A DNA stretch of 64,000 nucleotides from Kosakonia radicincitans DSM 16656 (GTDB taxonomy: Bacteria; Pseudomonadota; Gammaproteobacteria; Enterobacterales; Enterobacteriaceae): NCBI RefSeq assembly GCF_000280495.2, contig NZ_CP018016.1, positions 2,728,001 through 2,792,000 on the forward strand, given 5' to 3'. The translations under genes were made by a program, and so were the position numbers. How positions within the stretch are numbered: position 1 is the stretch's first letter; each line of letters starts with the position of its first letter. The notes under the pieces were generated by a model. The model was not told the DNA's origin, made no database searches, and worked only from the letters and a program-made list of their open reading frames with translations. Below, one piece after another: positions 53,023 through 61,466 of the stretch.

Positions 53023-53412
53023 GCTTACTCCTTAATCCAGTTCAATGTTTCAAGGACAAGCCCGGTAACAGTGCCGGGCGAAATTCAATCTCATCATTGC
53101 AATTCGGTACAAGAAACATACCGAACCGCCATCCTCGATCATTGTGACGTAAAGCGCAATCGAAAAAAGGAATTTCAGGATTGTCTTAATTCAACCGCCG
53201 ATGTTGTCCCTCTGGAGAAAAATCCTGGGGAAAATGAATGAAAATGTGTCTCAATAAAATAAGCAAACTGTCACTCTCCGGGCTCATCTTTAAAACTCCG
53301 AGAATATATCCGTTGATACGATTCAGGTCTCTTTAATACCAATAAAATATATGTTTTCCTTAACTAAAAGGATAATTGAAAATTCCACACACCACATAAT
53401 AAGGGAAATTTC
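53023..53412. other. Intergenic region between sra and the glycosyltransferase operon
   Basis: This 390-base region holds the sra promoter (leftward) and the operon promoter (rightward). It becomes AT-rich from about 53230. One small plus-strand frame (53238-53336) is listed separately. No tRNA, integrase or direct repeat is visible. Confidence 0.5.
53238..53336 (+). CDS. Possible 32-residue peptide upstream of the radical SAM operon
   Basis: A short frame starting MKMCLNKISKLSLSGLIFKT and ending RFRSL, basic and hydrophobic, lies 76 bases upstream of the first glycosyltransferase. A GGGG stretch lies about eight bases ahead of the ATG, a mediocre site. It could be a leader peptide or a ribosomally made substrate, but chance is quite possible. 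Confidence 0.2.
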   Translation: MKMCLNKISKLSLSGLIFKTPRIYPLIRFRSL

Positions 53413-54801
53413 ATGGATGAACGCAATGGAGCAATTTTTATATCATTCGATGGTGTTGCCTTTTCTGGAATTACCGTTGAGGCATTTAAAACCGCACAAT
53501 TACTGTCACGAAAGGGAATTAAAAACTATCTGGATCTTGGTTATGACATAAAGCTGGATAAAGGAAAGTTCAATAAACCATACGAATGGGAGAAATCGAT
53601 ATATAAAGATGGTTTTATATTAGTGCGAATAGATGACATTACCAACGTACCGAATTACAACGTTGATTTTATAAATTATGCGCACAATGTATTGATAAGC
53701 CAGAAAACGGTTGTTCCACAAACAGAGTTGAACACTATTCTGGCGAAAATTGATGTGGCGGCTGAAGTACTGGCCGAAAAAATGGTGCAGCAATGGGAAT
53801 GCCTGAATATTGGTTATCTTTTCGTTGAAAATGGCACACTGCCAGAAAACATTATATATACAAAAGCGATATATTTAGCAATTGATATATATGGCAAGCG
53901 TTATAACTTGGCCGATTTTGTTACCTGGCGTGATCATGACCTGATGTGGAATAGCGAAAAAAGCGTACAGAAATATGGCACACATCCCTGGCCTTATGCC
54001 ATCAAACCGGTTAACTCTCCGTACATACGCTATGTGACGCTTAATCAGGAATTAAAAGAAAGACTTGAGGAGTGGTGCAACTATACCATTGAAGTACAAG
54101 TAAAAAAGAATACCTGCGATTTTACAGGAACAGGAAATTGCAGCAATATCAGGCACAGTCTTAACATTGGTGACGATGACATTCTTATTGCCCGAACTAC
54201 GCGCCTTATTCCGCAAAAACGGCTGGATCGCGACATTTACCTCGTCTGGCGGCTCAACCAACTGTTCCAGCAGAAAAATTCTGCACGGCGTGTTCATCTC
54301 GTCGTTGCAGGCGATATGAATGAGGCGCCATTCTGTTATCAGCAACTGGTCAATCTGTCGACTCAATTACAGGTCGAATCTTTTATTCATTTTATTGGCT
54401 GGCTGCAGCACAATTATATGCCGCCTGGTTATAACACTTACACCATTGAGGATTTGTATTATTCCTGTGACCTTGTCTCTTTTCTGACTTCATGGGATTA
54501 CGACAGCTACGGTAATCCAGTTGGTGAAGCAATAAGTCACCGCCGCTGTTACATTTCGACACGCTATGAATATTATGATGAGGTATACGGCCAGTACGGC
54601 TTCGAGGCGCCGATAATGAATATCACTGCCGAACATGATGGTTATCCGGACGATGCGTTTATTTCAAGCGTTTTTAAACTCATCACCAATAAATCATTAA
54701 TGAAAGAAATTGCTTATCGAAACTTTCTTATTGGCAAGAAAGTGCTCATCGATAACAACAGCGATTCAGATAGTAATCATTCAGGGAGGTTGTATGCGTA
54801 A
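53413..54801 (+). CDS. Glycosyltransferase, GT-B fold (GT4-like)
   Basis: A 462-residue cytosolic protein. The N-terminal half starts NGAIFISFDGVAFSGITVEAFKTAQLLSRKG, a Rossmann opening that binds the acceptor. The C-terminal half has the nucleotide-sugar region ILIARTTRLIPQKRLDRDIYLVWRL (about residues 257-281), VHLVVAGDM, FIHFIGWL and the GNPVGEAISHRRCYIST segment (family EX7E-like). The gene is clearly more AT-rich than the next three, so the operon may be assembled from different sources. Its ribosome site is AAGGGAAAT. It overlaps the second glycosyltransferase by 8 bases. Donor and acceptor are unknown. Confidence 0.78.
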   Translation: MDERNGAIFISFDGVAFSGITVEAFKTAQLLSRKGIKNYLDLGYDIKLDKGKFNKPYEWEKSIYKDGFILVRIDDITNVPNYNVDFINYAHNVLISQKTVVPQTELNTILAKIDVAAEVLAEKMVQQWECLNIGYLFVENGTLPENIIYTKAIYLAIDIYGKRYNLADFVTWRDHDLMWNSEKSVQKYGTHPWPYAIKPVNSPYIRYVTLNQELKERLEEWCNYTIEVQVKKNTCDFTGTGNCSNIRHSLNIGDDDILIARTTRLIPQKRLDRDIYLVWRLNQLFQQKNSARRVHLVVAGDMNEAPFCYQQLVNLSTQLQVESFIHFIGWLQHNYMPPGYNTYTIEDLYYSCDLVSFLTSWDYDSYGNPVGEAISHRRCYISTRYEYYDEVYGQYGFEAPIMNITAEHDGYPDDAFISSVFKLITNKSLMKEIAYRNFLIGKKVLIDNNSDSDSNHSGRLYA

Positions 54802-56068
54802 GGACATTTACATATCAATTGTCTTGCCGGTTTATAATGAAAGCGATCGTATCAATGCAGTTCTCACTTCGCTATTTAATCAAAAAACATGCAGCAATAT
54901 GTTGTCGCACGAAAAGTATGAACTGATCGTGGTGGATAATAACTCAACCGATGATTCCGTTGCCAAAATCAGCGAATTTCAGCGTCTGCATCCGGCGCTG
55001 GATATTCATATTATTAAAGAGCCCACGCAGGGTGTTTCTTCTGCGCGAAAATGCGGTATGGATTACGCATCGCTGCGCTCAAAAGCCAGGGACAAACGGC
55101 TGGGCATTAGCCGTAAACACTACATCGTCTCGGCAGATGCCGACTGCACCGTTGATAGCTGGTGGCTACACTCGTTGATTGAAAAAATGATCGCGGAAAA
55201 GGGCGATTTAGGCACCTGTAATTACTACTACAACGAGAACGCGTTCCGGCTTCGTCCCAATCTGTTTGCGGAGATTCAGAAAACGCTGCGTTGCCGTGAC
55301 GTCTCATTTTCGCTGTTTGGCGGTTTTCCCGACGGCAAGGGGTTCGCCGTTGAACGCGCGCTTTACGACAAAGTGGGCGGTATCGAAATCTTTTACCAGC
55401 TTGATAAGGGCCGGTTTGTTGAACATCTTTCGGATGACTGGGATTTCGGTATTCGGGTGATCGCGGCAGGCGGTAAACCCGTTTACGCGCGCGATTCCCG
55501 GGTTGAAATTAACAGTCGCCGCGTGGATACCATTCTGCAAGAGGTGATCACCGGCGTTGCCTACGGGCAGGATGGCGTCATCACCATGAAAGATGTCCGT
55601 CCGGAAAACACACAGCAGCCAGTGTTAAGGGATACCACGCCCGCCCAGTCAATGCAGGCCTGGCACTATTCGATCAAGGATTATGTGCCGAAAAACATCG
55701 TGCTGCCGGCGTTACTCAACCCGCAAATCCTGCTGGACAATCACGCTGTTCGCGAATTTTTTACCCCACAGGTCGCCGAACGTCTGTTCCGGCGTATCTA
55801 TGAAATTCTCCATGAGATGCGTCTGATCGATCTGAGTCCGATTCATGCCTACAAAACACCAGCCTGGCGGCTCTATTTCGAGTTTCGTGACGATATTTTC
55901 AGCGCCTTGCGCCGCGCGGTGGGCGAGGACATCGGTTTCCCACCGCCGCTTCCGGCCTGTTTTGAGTACGTTAAAAACGAAGACTTTCAGCGATTTTTTC
56001 GCTATTTCAGCGAAGATCGTGAATCCGGCATGGCACATAACTACTTTGCCAACGGAGGGGTGTTCTGA
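54794..56068 (+). CDS. Family 2 glycosyltransferase (GT-A fold)
   Basis: A 424-residue protein. The GT2 catalytic domain spans about 1-290: SIVLPVYNESDRINAVLTSL at the N-terminus, VVDNNSTDDSV, KEPTQGVSSARKCG, the metal-binding SADADCTVD near residue 116, and a later DDWDFGIRV that supplies the catalytic Asp. The C-terminal about 130 residues have no recognised fold. The ATG at 54794 follows CAGGGAGG. It ends with an ATGA overlap to the radical SAM gene, so the products are probably made together. No membrane segment is seen. Confidence 0.82.
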   Translation: MRKDIYISIVLPVYNESDRINAVLTSLFNQKTCSNMLSHEKYELIVVDNNSTDDSVAKISEFQRLHPALDIHIIKEPTQGVSSARKCGMDYASLRSKARDKRLGISRKHYIVSADADCTVDSWWLHSLIEKMIAEKGDLGTCNYYYNENAFRLRPNLFAEIQKTLRCRDVSFSLFGGFPDGKGFAVERALYDKVGGIEIFYQLDKGRFVEHLSDDWDFGIRVIAAGGKPVYARDSRVEINSRRVDTILQEVITGVAYGQDGVITMKDVRPENTQQPVLRDTTPAQSMQAWHYSIKDYVPKNIVLPALLNPQILLDNHAVREFFTPQVAERLFRRIYEILHEMRLIDLSPIHAYKTPAWRLYFEFRDDIFSALRRAVGEDIGFPPPLPACFEYVKNEDFQRFFRYFSEDRESGMAHNYFANGGVF

Positions 56069-58332
56069 TGAACGATATTCTGTTCGATTCGCTCAACGAT
56101 CTCGATCCGCGCTATCCGGTTCCGCAGGTGTACGATTTTCTCGCTTCGCCCGAAAACCGCGACATACTCGAATATGTTTACCGCGATCCCTTCGGCTGCC
56201 ATGTCTTTCCTGGCGACATTAAAGGCTACCCACTGGAAACCTATTTCCAGGACATGGCGCACGACATTGCACAGGCGAAGCAGATCCACCTCTGGGTGTC
56301 GATCCCGACCTGCCGCTACCGCTGCCATTTCTGCCAGTTTCCGACCATTATCCTCAATCCGCAGAGCGCACCCTCGCAGGCGGTTTTTCGTCAACTGGTG
56401 GATTACAACATCAAGGAAGCCACGCTGTGGCTTGATAAGGTGCCGACGCTTGCCGGGGCGGAAGTGGGGGAATTTAACATTTTCGGCGGCACACCATCGC
56501 TGTTACCGGCAGCGGAGCTACAGCGTCTGATGGCGTTTTACCGGCAGCATTTCAATCTTTCTGCCGCCACGCTGCGTTTTGAAGGCGAACCGGCAACGCT
56601 GACCAGACCCTATCTGGAGATGCTTAAAACGCTGGGGTTCAGCAAAATCAGTTTCGGCGTTCAGTCGTTCAATGATGACATCATCGCTGCCTGCGGGCGC
56701 AGACATACGGCCGAAACCTGCGAACAAACCATCGCTAACGCGCGCGAAGTGGGATTTGACTGGATCAGCATCGACCTGATCTACGGTCTGCCGGGGCAAA
56801 GCGTTGATGATGTGAAATATGACATGGAAAAATGCCGTGAGCTGGCGATTTCTCATGTCGTCTGCACCAAACTGCACCTCGCAGAGTTTATGCAGCGACG
56901 CACTGGCGTCTCCGGGCAGCGGCAAAGTTTATGGCAGAAAAAGGGGGCTAACAGCCAGGCTTTTCCGGGGCTGGGCAAGCAGTACCAGATGCGGGAACTG
57001 ATTGAACGCTACCTCGCAGCGGATTATCGCGAGCATCCCACCATGTATTTCCACCGCAACACGCAGCCCGCAGAAAAATGGAAGGGGCTGATTACCGATC
57101 TGGATAAGCAGTACCCGGAAGTGGCCATTGGTCTCGGCGGCAGCTCCAAATGTTCGCTGGCGGAAGCCATTAATATCACGGACTACCGGCGCTACAAGGC
57201 CGCGCTCGACGAAGGGCAACTGCCCATCGACAGCTGCCACGGCTTTTCTCCGCTTCAGCGTGAAGTGAATGCCTTCAAAATGGCGCTGTCGACCTTACGT
57301 CCGGTATGCAATTACGAATTCAGAAAACGCTTTGACGGGCGTAGCTTTTTCAGTAACCCGTTTATCTGCCGCGCGCTGAAGACGTTAGCCCCAAAAACCC
57401 TGTTCACCGTGCACGATGATGTCGTCACGCTCACGCCAAACGGTGTGACGCTGGTTGAAGCGCTCATCAACACCCAATTCTCTTCCGGCGACATCAGGAA
57501 ATCACCAGTGACAAGCACGGACGTATCGACACCAGTTTTTAGCCTCTATTACATTGCGATCGATACCGAAGCTGGCGTTACCAATGCGCAGTTTGAGGCG
57601 TTTGTTCGCGAAAAAGGGTGCAAGATCCCCTGTTATCCGGGGTGGCGCTGGACCTTGCTGCGCGGTTTACGCGGTGAGCGTACCGGGCAATTTATGATGC
57701 TGTACGAAATTGAAAGCGCGGAATGTCGCGATCGCTATCAGCGCGCAGACGGTAATCTCACGCCGCAGGCGCGCCAATTCTGGCGCGATCGTCCGCAGGC
57801 GCAAGAGATCCTGCGTGAATGGCAGCGTCTGGGAACATTTAGCGCGCTACCGACGATCTACACCGATTATCGTCTGCTGGCAGAAAATAAAAAAAGCACC
57901 GTCACCGACGGCCCGCGCTATCGGGAGCGTCCCGGTGAAGAGCCGGAGGCACGGGTCATTGGCATCCACAATCTGGCGCTGCGTCCGGATGTTGAAGCCC
58001 AGGCCTTCGAGACCTTCATCGCCGAGAATCACCACCGCATAGAGGACTACCCGGACTGGAAGTTTCGTTTGCTGAAAGGTGAACGCGGTAACCGGCTCGA
58101 TCAATATGTGGTGATGATGGAGATTGCCAGCCTGGCGGCGCTGGATCAGTTCTACCCGCAACCCGATATCGCCACCGATGAAGCGGCCATTTTTGCCAGG
58201 GCGCACCGGGATACCAAGCAGATGTACGAAGAGTGGAAACAACTCGCTTCGTTTTCCGGCTCGCCGCAGATCTACACCGATTACCTGGCGGTTGCTGAAA
58301 GTCAGCCCGCCGAAGATAACAGGGGAATCTGA
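56068..58332 (+). CDS. HemN-like radical SAM protein with two C-terminal alpha/beta-barrel-like domains
   Basis: A 754-residue fusion. Residues 75-300 form the radical SAM core with the cluster-binding Cys82, Cys86 and Cys89 (CRYRCHFC) and SAM-contacting FGGTPS at 139-144. A HemN-type C-terminal domain spans about 385-475. Two repeats follow at about 490-606 (GWRWTLLRGLRGER at 525-538) and 629-745 (WKFRLLKGERGNR at 664-676), with the look of dimeric alpha/beta-barrel domains. HemN-like enzymes include coproporphyrinogen oxidase and class C methylases or cyclopropanases. The long fusion and context argue against haem synthesis. It is coupled to both neighbours. The chemistry is unknown. Confidence 0.8.
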   Translation: MNDILFDSLNDLDPRYPVPQVYDFLASPENRDILEYVYRDPFGCHVFPGDIKGYPLETYFQDMAHDIAQAKQIHLWVSIPTCRYRCHFCQFPTIILNPQSAPSQAVFRQLVDYNIKEATLWLDKVPTLAGAEVGEFNIFGGTPSLLPAAELQRLMAFYRQHFNLSAATLRFEGEPATLTRPYLEMLKTLGFSKISFGVQSFNDDIIAACGRRHTAETCEQTIANAREVGFDWISIDLIYGLPGQSVDDVKYDMEKCRELAISHVVCTKLHLAEFMQRRTGVSGQRQSLWQKKGANSQAFPGLGKQYQMRELIERYLAADYREHPTMYFHRNTQPAEKWKGLITDLDKQYPEVAIGLGGSSKCSLAEAINITDYRRYKAALDEGQLPIDSCHGFSPLQREVNAFKMALSTLRPVCNYEFRKRFDGRSFFSNPFICRALKTLAPKTLFTVHDDVVTLTPNGVTLVEALINTQFSSGDIRKSPVTSTDVSTPVFSLYYIAIDTEAGVTNAQFEAFVREKGCKIPCYPGWRWTLLRGLRGERTGQFMMLYEIESAECRDRYQRADGNLTPQARQFWRDRPQAQEILREWQRLGTFSALPTIYTDYRLLAENKKSTVTDGPRYRERPGEEPEARVIGIHNLALRPDVEAQAFETFIAENHHRIEDYPDWKFRLLKGERGNRLDQYVVMMEIASLAALDQFYPQPDIATDEAAIFARAHRDTKQMYEEWKQLASFSGSPQIYTDYLAVAESQPAEDNRGI

Positions 58333-58335
58333 GCC

Positions 58336-59496
58336 ATGACGCGTCATTTCTCTGGAGCTTTTCCGACGGATAATCGGCGTCAACAACGCTCGACGCGAGC
58401 AATTTTCCTGGTTGCCGGTTTGGGCGTGTCGGCCTGGGCGCCGCTGATTCCGTTGGTCAAGCGCGGGCTTCAGCTTGACGATGGCGCGCTCGGTTTGCTG
58501 CTGATTTGTGTGGCCGCAGGATCGATGCTGGCGATGCCATTTAGCGGCCGCCTGATTCACCGCGTTGGCTGCCGGGTGTTGATCCTGTCCTGCGCGTTGC
58601 TGCTGTGCGTCTGCCTGTCGCTGCTGCTGTCTGTCACTTCCTCCGCCGTAATGGGCGGGGTTTTACTGCTTTTCGGTGCAGCAAATGGCCTGCTGGATGT
58701 ATCAATGAACAGCCAGGCCGTTGTGGTTGAGCGCGAAGCCGGGCAGGCGCGAATGGCCGGATTTCACAGCTTTTTTAGTTTCGGCTGCATTGCCGGTGCC
58801 GGAAGTATCAGCCTGCTGCTGTGGGCAAATGTGCCGCCACGCTATGCCAGCGTTCTGGTGGCGTTCGCGATGGCGATTATCGTCTTCACGGTATCGGGTC
58901 ATCTGCTGGCAAAACGCCCGCAGCAGAGGGGCGCGGCAGGCGGCACTTGCCAGGCGCTGGCGCAACCGGGTCTGCGGCTTATCGCCATCGTCTGCTTTTT
59001 TATCTTTATGATCGAAGGCGCGATGCTCGACTGGTCTGCGGTTTTTCTCCACAGCGAACGGCGGCTGGCAACGCACCATGCTGGGTTTGGTTTCACGCTT
59101 TATTCCATCGCCGTTGCGCTGGCGAGGCTGTTCGGCGATCGCCTGATTAGTCGCTATGGCCATCTGAGAATGCTGATTGCCAGCGCGATAAGCGCCGCCG
59201 CAGGGCTGCTGCTGGTAGTCTCGGTTGATAGCGCAGCCGTTTCCCTTGCTGGGTTTGCGCTGGTGGGTGCGGGCCTGGCGAATATCGTGCCCGTTCTCTT
59301 CTCGATCGCGGGTAATCAGCCAGTGCCATCGCACTTTGCGCTGCCCGCAGTAACACTGTTTGGCTATGTCGGGCTGTTAAGCGGCCCGGCGTTAATTGGT
59401 TTCTTTGCGCAGCATACCAGCCTGGTCACCGTGTTTAGCGCCGGGGTTGCGATCCTGCTCGCGGTAGGCCTGCTGGCGCACGCCATCACACGGTAA
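58336..59496 (+). CDS. MFS transporter (YbjJ-like), putative product exporter
   Basis: A 386-residue, 12-helix major facilitator. The N-terminal 23 residues are hydrophilic, then helix 1 (TRAIFLVAGLGVSAWAPLIPL). MPFSGRLIHRVGCR is the loop between helices 2 and 3, and ANGLLDVSMNSQAVVVER between helices 4 and 5 is the mark of the YbjJ/FucP-like group. It begins 3 bases after the radical SAM stop, in the same operon, so it probably exports or imports the molecule made by the operon. Confidence 0.82.
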   Translation: MTRHFSGAFPTDNRRQQRSTRAIFLVAGLGVSAWAPLIPLVKRGLQLDDGALGLLLICVAAGSMLAMPFSGRLIHRVGCRVLILSCALLLCVCLSLLLSVTSSAVMGGVLLLFGAANGLLDVSMNSQAVVVEREAGQARMAGFHSFFSFGCIAGAGSISLLLWANVPPRYASVLVAFAMAIIVFTVSGHLLAKRPQQRGAAGGTCQALAQPGLRLIAIVCFFIFMIEGAMLDWSAVFLHSERRLATHHAGFGFTLYSIAVALARLFGDRLISRYGHLRMLIASAISAAAGLLLVVSVDSAAVSLAGFALVGAGLANIVPVLFSIAGNQPVPSHFALPAVTLFGYVGLLSGPALIGFFAQHTSLVTVFSAGVAILLAVGLLAHAITR

Positions 59497-59528
59497 TTAA
59501 TTGATAACACTGAAAGAAAGGAGTCTTT

Positions 59529-60326
59529 ATGAACACTGCATCTCAGGCTATTTTTAGCCTGCATTACATCGGCCTGAATTTAAAGAAAGGGGTTACTGAG
59601 GCTGATTTTGAAGAGTTTGTCCGCCAGCGCGGCGTGCAGATCCCCGCGTATCCGGGATGGCGCTGGACGCTACTGAAAGGGTTGCGCGGAGAGCGAGAAA
59701 ACCAGTATCTGATGCTGTACGCAGCCCCAAATTCGCAGTTCTATGCCCGTTATATTGCAGAGAGTGGCGAACAAACGGCAGAGGCGCAAAATTTCTGGCA
59801 ACAGCATCCACAGGCGCTGGCGTTGATTGCTGAGTGGAAAACCTACGCCACTTTCGCGGAACTACCGACCCTTTTCACCACCTATTCGTTACTCGCCGAG
59901 AACAGCAACAGTTCACTGGCGGAAGGGGCAAATTATCAGGTTGTCGCCGGGCAACAACCGCGCTCGCGCGTGGTGGGCATTCATAATCTGGCCTTACGTG
60001 CTGGCGTAAAACCGCACACGTTTGAACAATTTATTATCGATAACATTCACCGCGTTGAAGATTATCCCGGCTGGAAGTTTCATCTGCTGAAAGGTCAGGG
60101 CGGCAACCGCCAGGAGCAATATGCGGTGATGCTGGAAATCGAAAGCCTCGACTCGCTGAATTCATTTCATCCGGAGCTTGATGTTTCCACGGAAAAAGCG
60201 CTGACCTTTGTAAAAGCGCACCAGGATACAGAACGCATGTATGACGAATGGCGCACGATGGCCTCCTTCTCCGGCGCGCCGCAACTCTATACGGATTACC
60301 TGGCGATTGCCGGAAATGGGCAATAA
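59529..60326 (+). CDS. Tandem alpha/beta-barrel-like protein, paralogue of the radical SAM C-terminus
   Basis: A 265-residue soluble protein made of two repeats, at about 8-124 (GWRWTLLKGLRGER at 43-56) and 147-261 (WKFHLLKGQGGNR at 182-194). Both align with the two repeats fused to the upstream radical SAM enzyme, in the same order, so one is a duplicate of the other. GAAAGGAG precedes the ATG. The fold resembles ABM/EthD-type dimeric barrels that bind aromatic ligands, polyketides or haem. It may bind the substrate or form a complex with the enzyme. No catalytic residues can be assigned. Confidence 0.75.
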   Translation: MNTASQAIFSLHYIGLNLKKGVTEADFEEFVRQRGVQIPAYPGWRWTLLKGLRGERENQYLMLYAAPNSQFYARYIAESGEQTAEAQNFWQQHPQALALIAEWKTYATFAELPTLFTTYSLLAENSNSSLAEGANYQVVAGQQPRSRVVGIHNLALRAGVKPHTFEQFIIDNIHRVEDYPGWKFHLLKGQGGNRQEQYAVMLEIESLDSLNSFHPELDVSTEKALTFVKAHQDTERMYDEWRTMASFSGAPQLYTDYLAIAGNGQ

Positions 60327-60331
60327 TTGAT

Positions 60332-61417
60332 TCACCCGGATCTGGCGGCACCGGCCAGACGGCTCAGGTCGCCGCCCAGACGCGTATTTTGCCACGGACG
60401 CAAACTGGCCAGGCGCTGTTTCAGCGCACTGTCACAGACGTACAGCGAGCACCAGGCTTCCAGCCAGGCCAGATTCGTCGGATGTTGCAAAAACGCCATA
60501 TCCTGCGTTGCGCCAGTACGTTGCATAAATGCGCTGGCATCATCCAGACCGCCAATAACCCGCACGCCGAGGCGTTTTAATGCGCCGTGATTTTCTGCCA
60601 GCGCATCAACGCCGTTCGCCCGCGCAAACAGAGCGATCATCACCAGCGGTTGCAGCGCGTAATTATGATAGGAAAGGGCGCGCTGGCGGCGGCGCAACTC
60701 ATTGGGTAAAAAGCCCTCGTCATCCACCTGTTGCATGGCGGTGTGATAGATATCCAGCGCGGCAGCGAACAGATCCTGTCGTTGCGTTACCACGGCAGTG
60801 GTGATGATCGCCCAGGCCGCCCAGTAACTATGGTTGTTTACCTTATCCAGCGGCAAATCATGCCACTCCTTCACGGCCAAATCCCCCAGGCTCCCCAGCC
60901 AGCGTTGAATATTTTTCTGCTGTGCCGGGTAAGCGTTAAGCGGACGCTGTGGCGCGTATTCCAGTTGCAACCAGGCGGAGGAGAAGGTGGCCAGCGCCCA
61001 TTTGCGCATTGACCTGCCGGTATGATTATTGGCGCGTTCCGTTAACGCGCCCGCGCGGGCCCATTGATCCAGCGCGGCCACCGCGCAGGTAACATGTTGC
61101 GTATTACCGCTGTGCGCCCAGGCGGTGACCTGACGGCTGATATAGCGCTCCATATCGGTGATGAGCTGCGTCTGCTGGCGAAACGCCGCATCGGCCTGCG
61201 GATTGAGCGTGGCGCGGGCGCTGTCGGAACCTGCATATTTACTGGGAAAATCGAGCACGCCGGTAAACGGAGTGGGGACATCCGGGCACTTTACCGCTTT
61301 ATCGCCTGAAGCCTTTTGTTCCGGCGGCTGCATAAATCCGGCGGGAGGATGCAGAGAAGCGGCGGCACAGGTGGCCGCCGTCAGGATAAAAATCAGTACC
61401 GCTCTGAGTAACATCAT
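60332..61417 (-). CDS. algL: Alginate lyase, AlgL type (polysaccharide lyase family 5)
   Basis: A 361-residue periplasmic poly(beta-D-mannuronate) lyase with a signal peptide (MMLLRAVLIFILTAATCAAA). It follows Pseudomonas AlgL closely: PSKYAGSDSARATLN near 58-72, MRKWALATFS, the active-site motif NNHSYWAAW with Asn195 and His196, FLPNELRRRQRALSYHNYALQPL with Tyr250, and a disulfide near the C-terminus. The start at 61417 was chosen from an AAGGCGAAG site; the frame extends six codons further. No alginate biosynthesis genes are seen, so use of external alginate or control of a similar polymer is possible. It converges with the radical SAM operon. Confidence 0.9.
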   Translation of the reverse strand: MMLLRAVLIFILTAATCAAASLHPPAGFMQPPEQKASGDKAVKCPDVPTPFTGVLDFPSKYAGSDSARATLNPQADAAFRQQTQLITDMERYISRQVTAWAHSGNTQHVTCAVAALDQWARAGALTERANNHTGRSMRKWALATFSSAWLQLEYAPQRPLNAYPAQQKNIQRWLGSLGDLAVKEWHDLPLDKVNNHSYWAAWAIITTAVVTQRQDLFAAALDIYHTAMQQVDDEGFLPNELRRRQRALSYHNYALQPLVMIALFARANGVDALAENHGALKRLGVRVIGGLDDASAFMQRTGATQDMAFLQHPTNLAWLEAWCSLYVCDSALKQRLASLRPWQNTRLGGDLSRLAGAARSG

Positions 61418-61466
61418 ACTTCGCCTTTTGCGCAAAAATGCCCGCAGCGACTATAGCATGTGTTGA

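Noticed and set aside
52996..53241. Plus-strand 81-codon frame across sra
   Set aside because: It begins antisense to sra and runs over its promoter; no ribosome site and no protein family character.
56068..58332. Annotation as ordinary oxygen-independent coproporphyrinogen III oxidase (HemN)
   Set aside because: It has two extra C-terminal domains, sits in a glycosyltransferase operon, and is much longer than HemN (about 457 residues).
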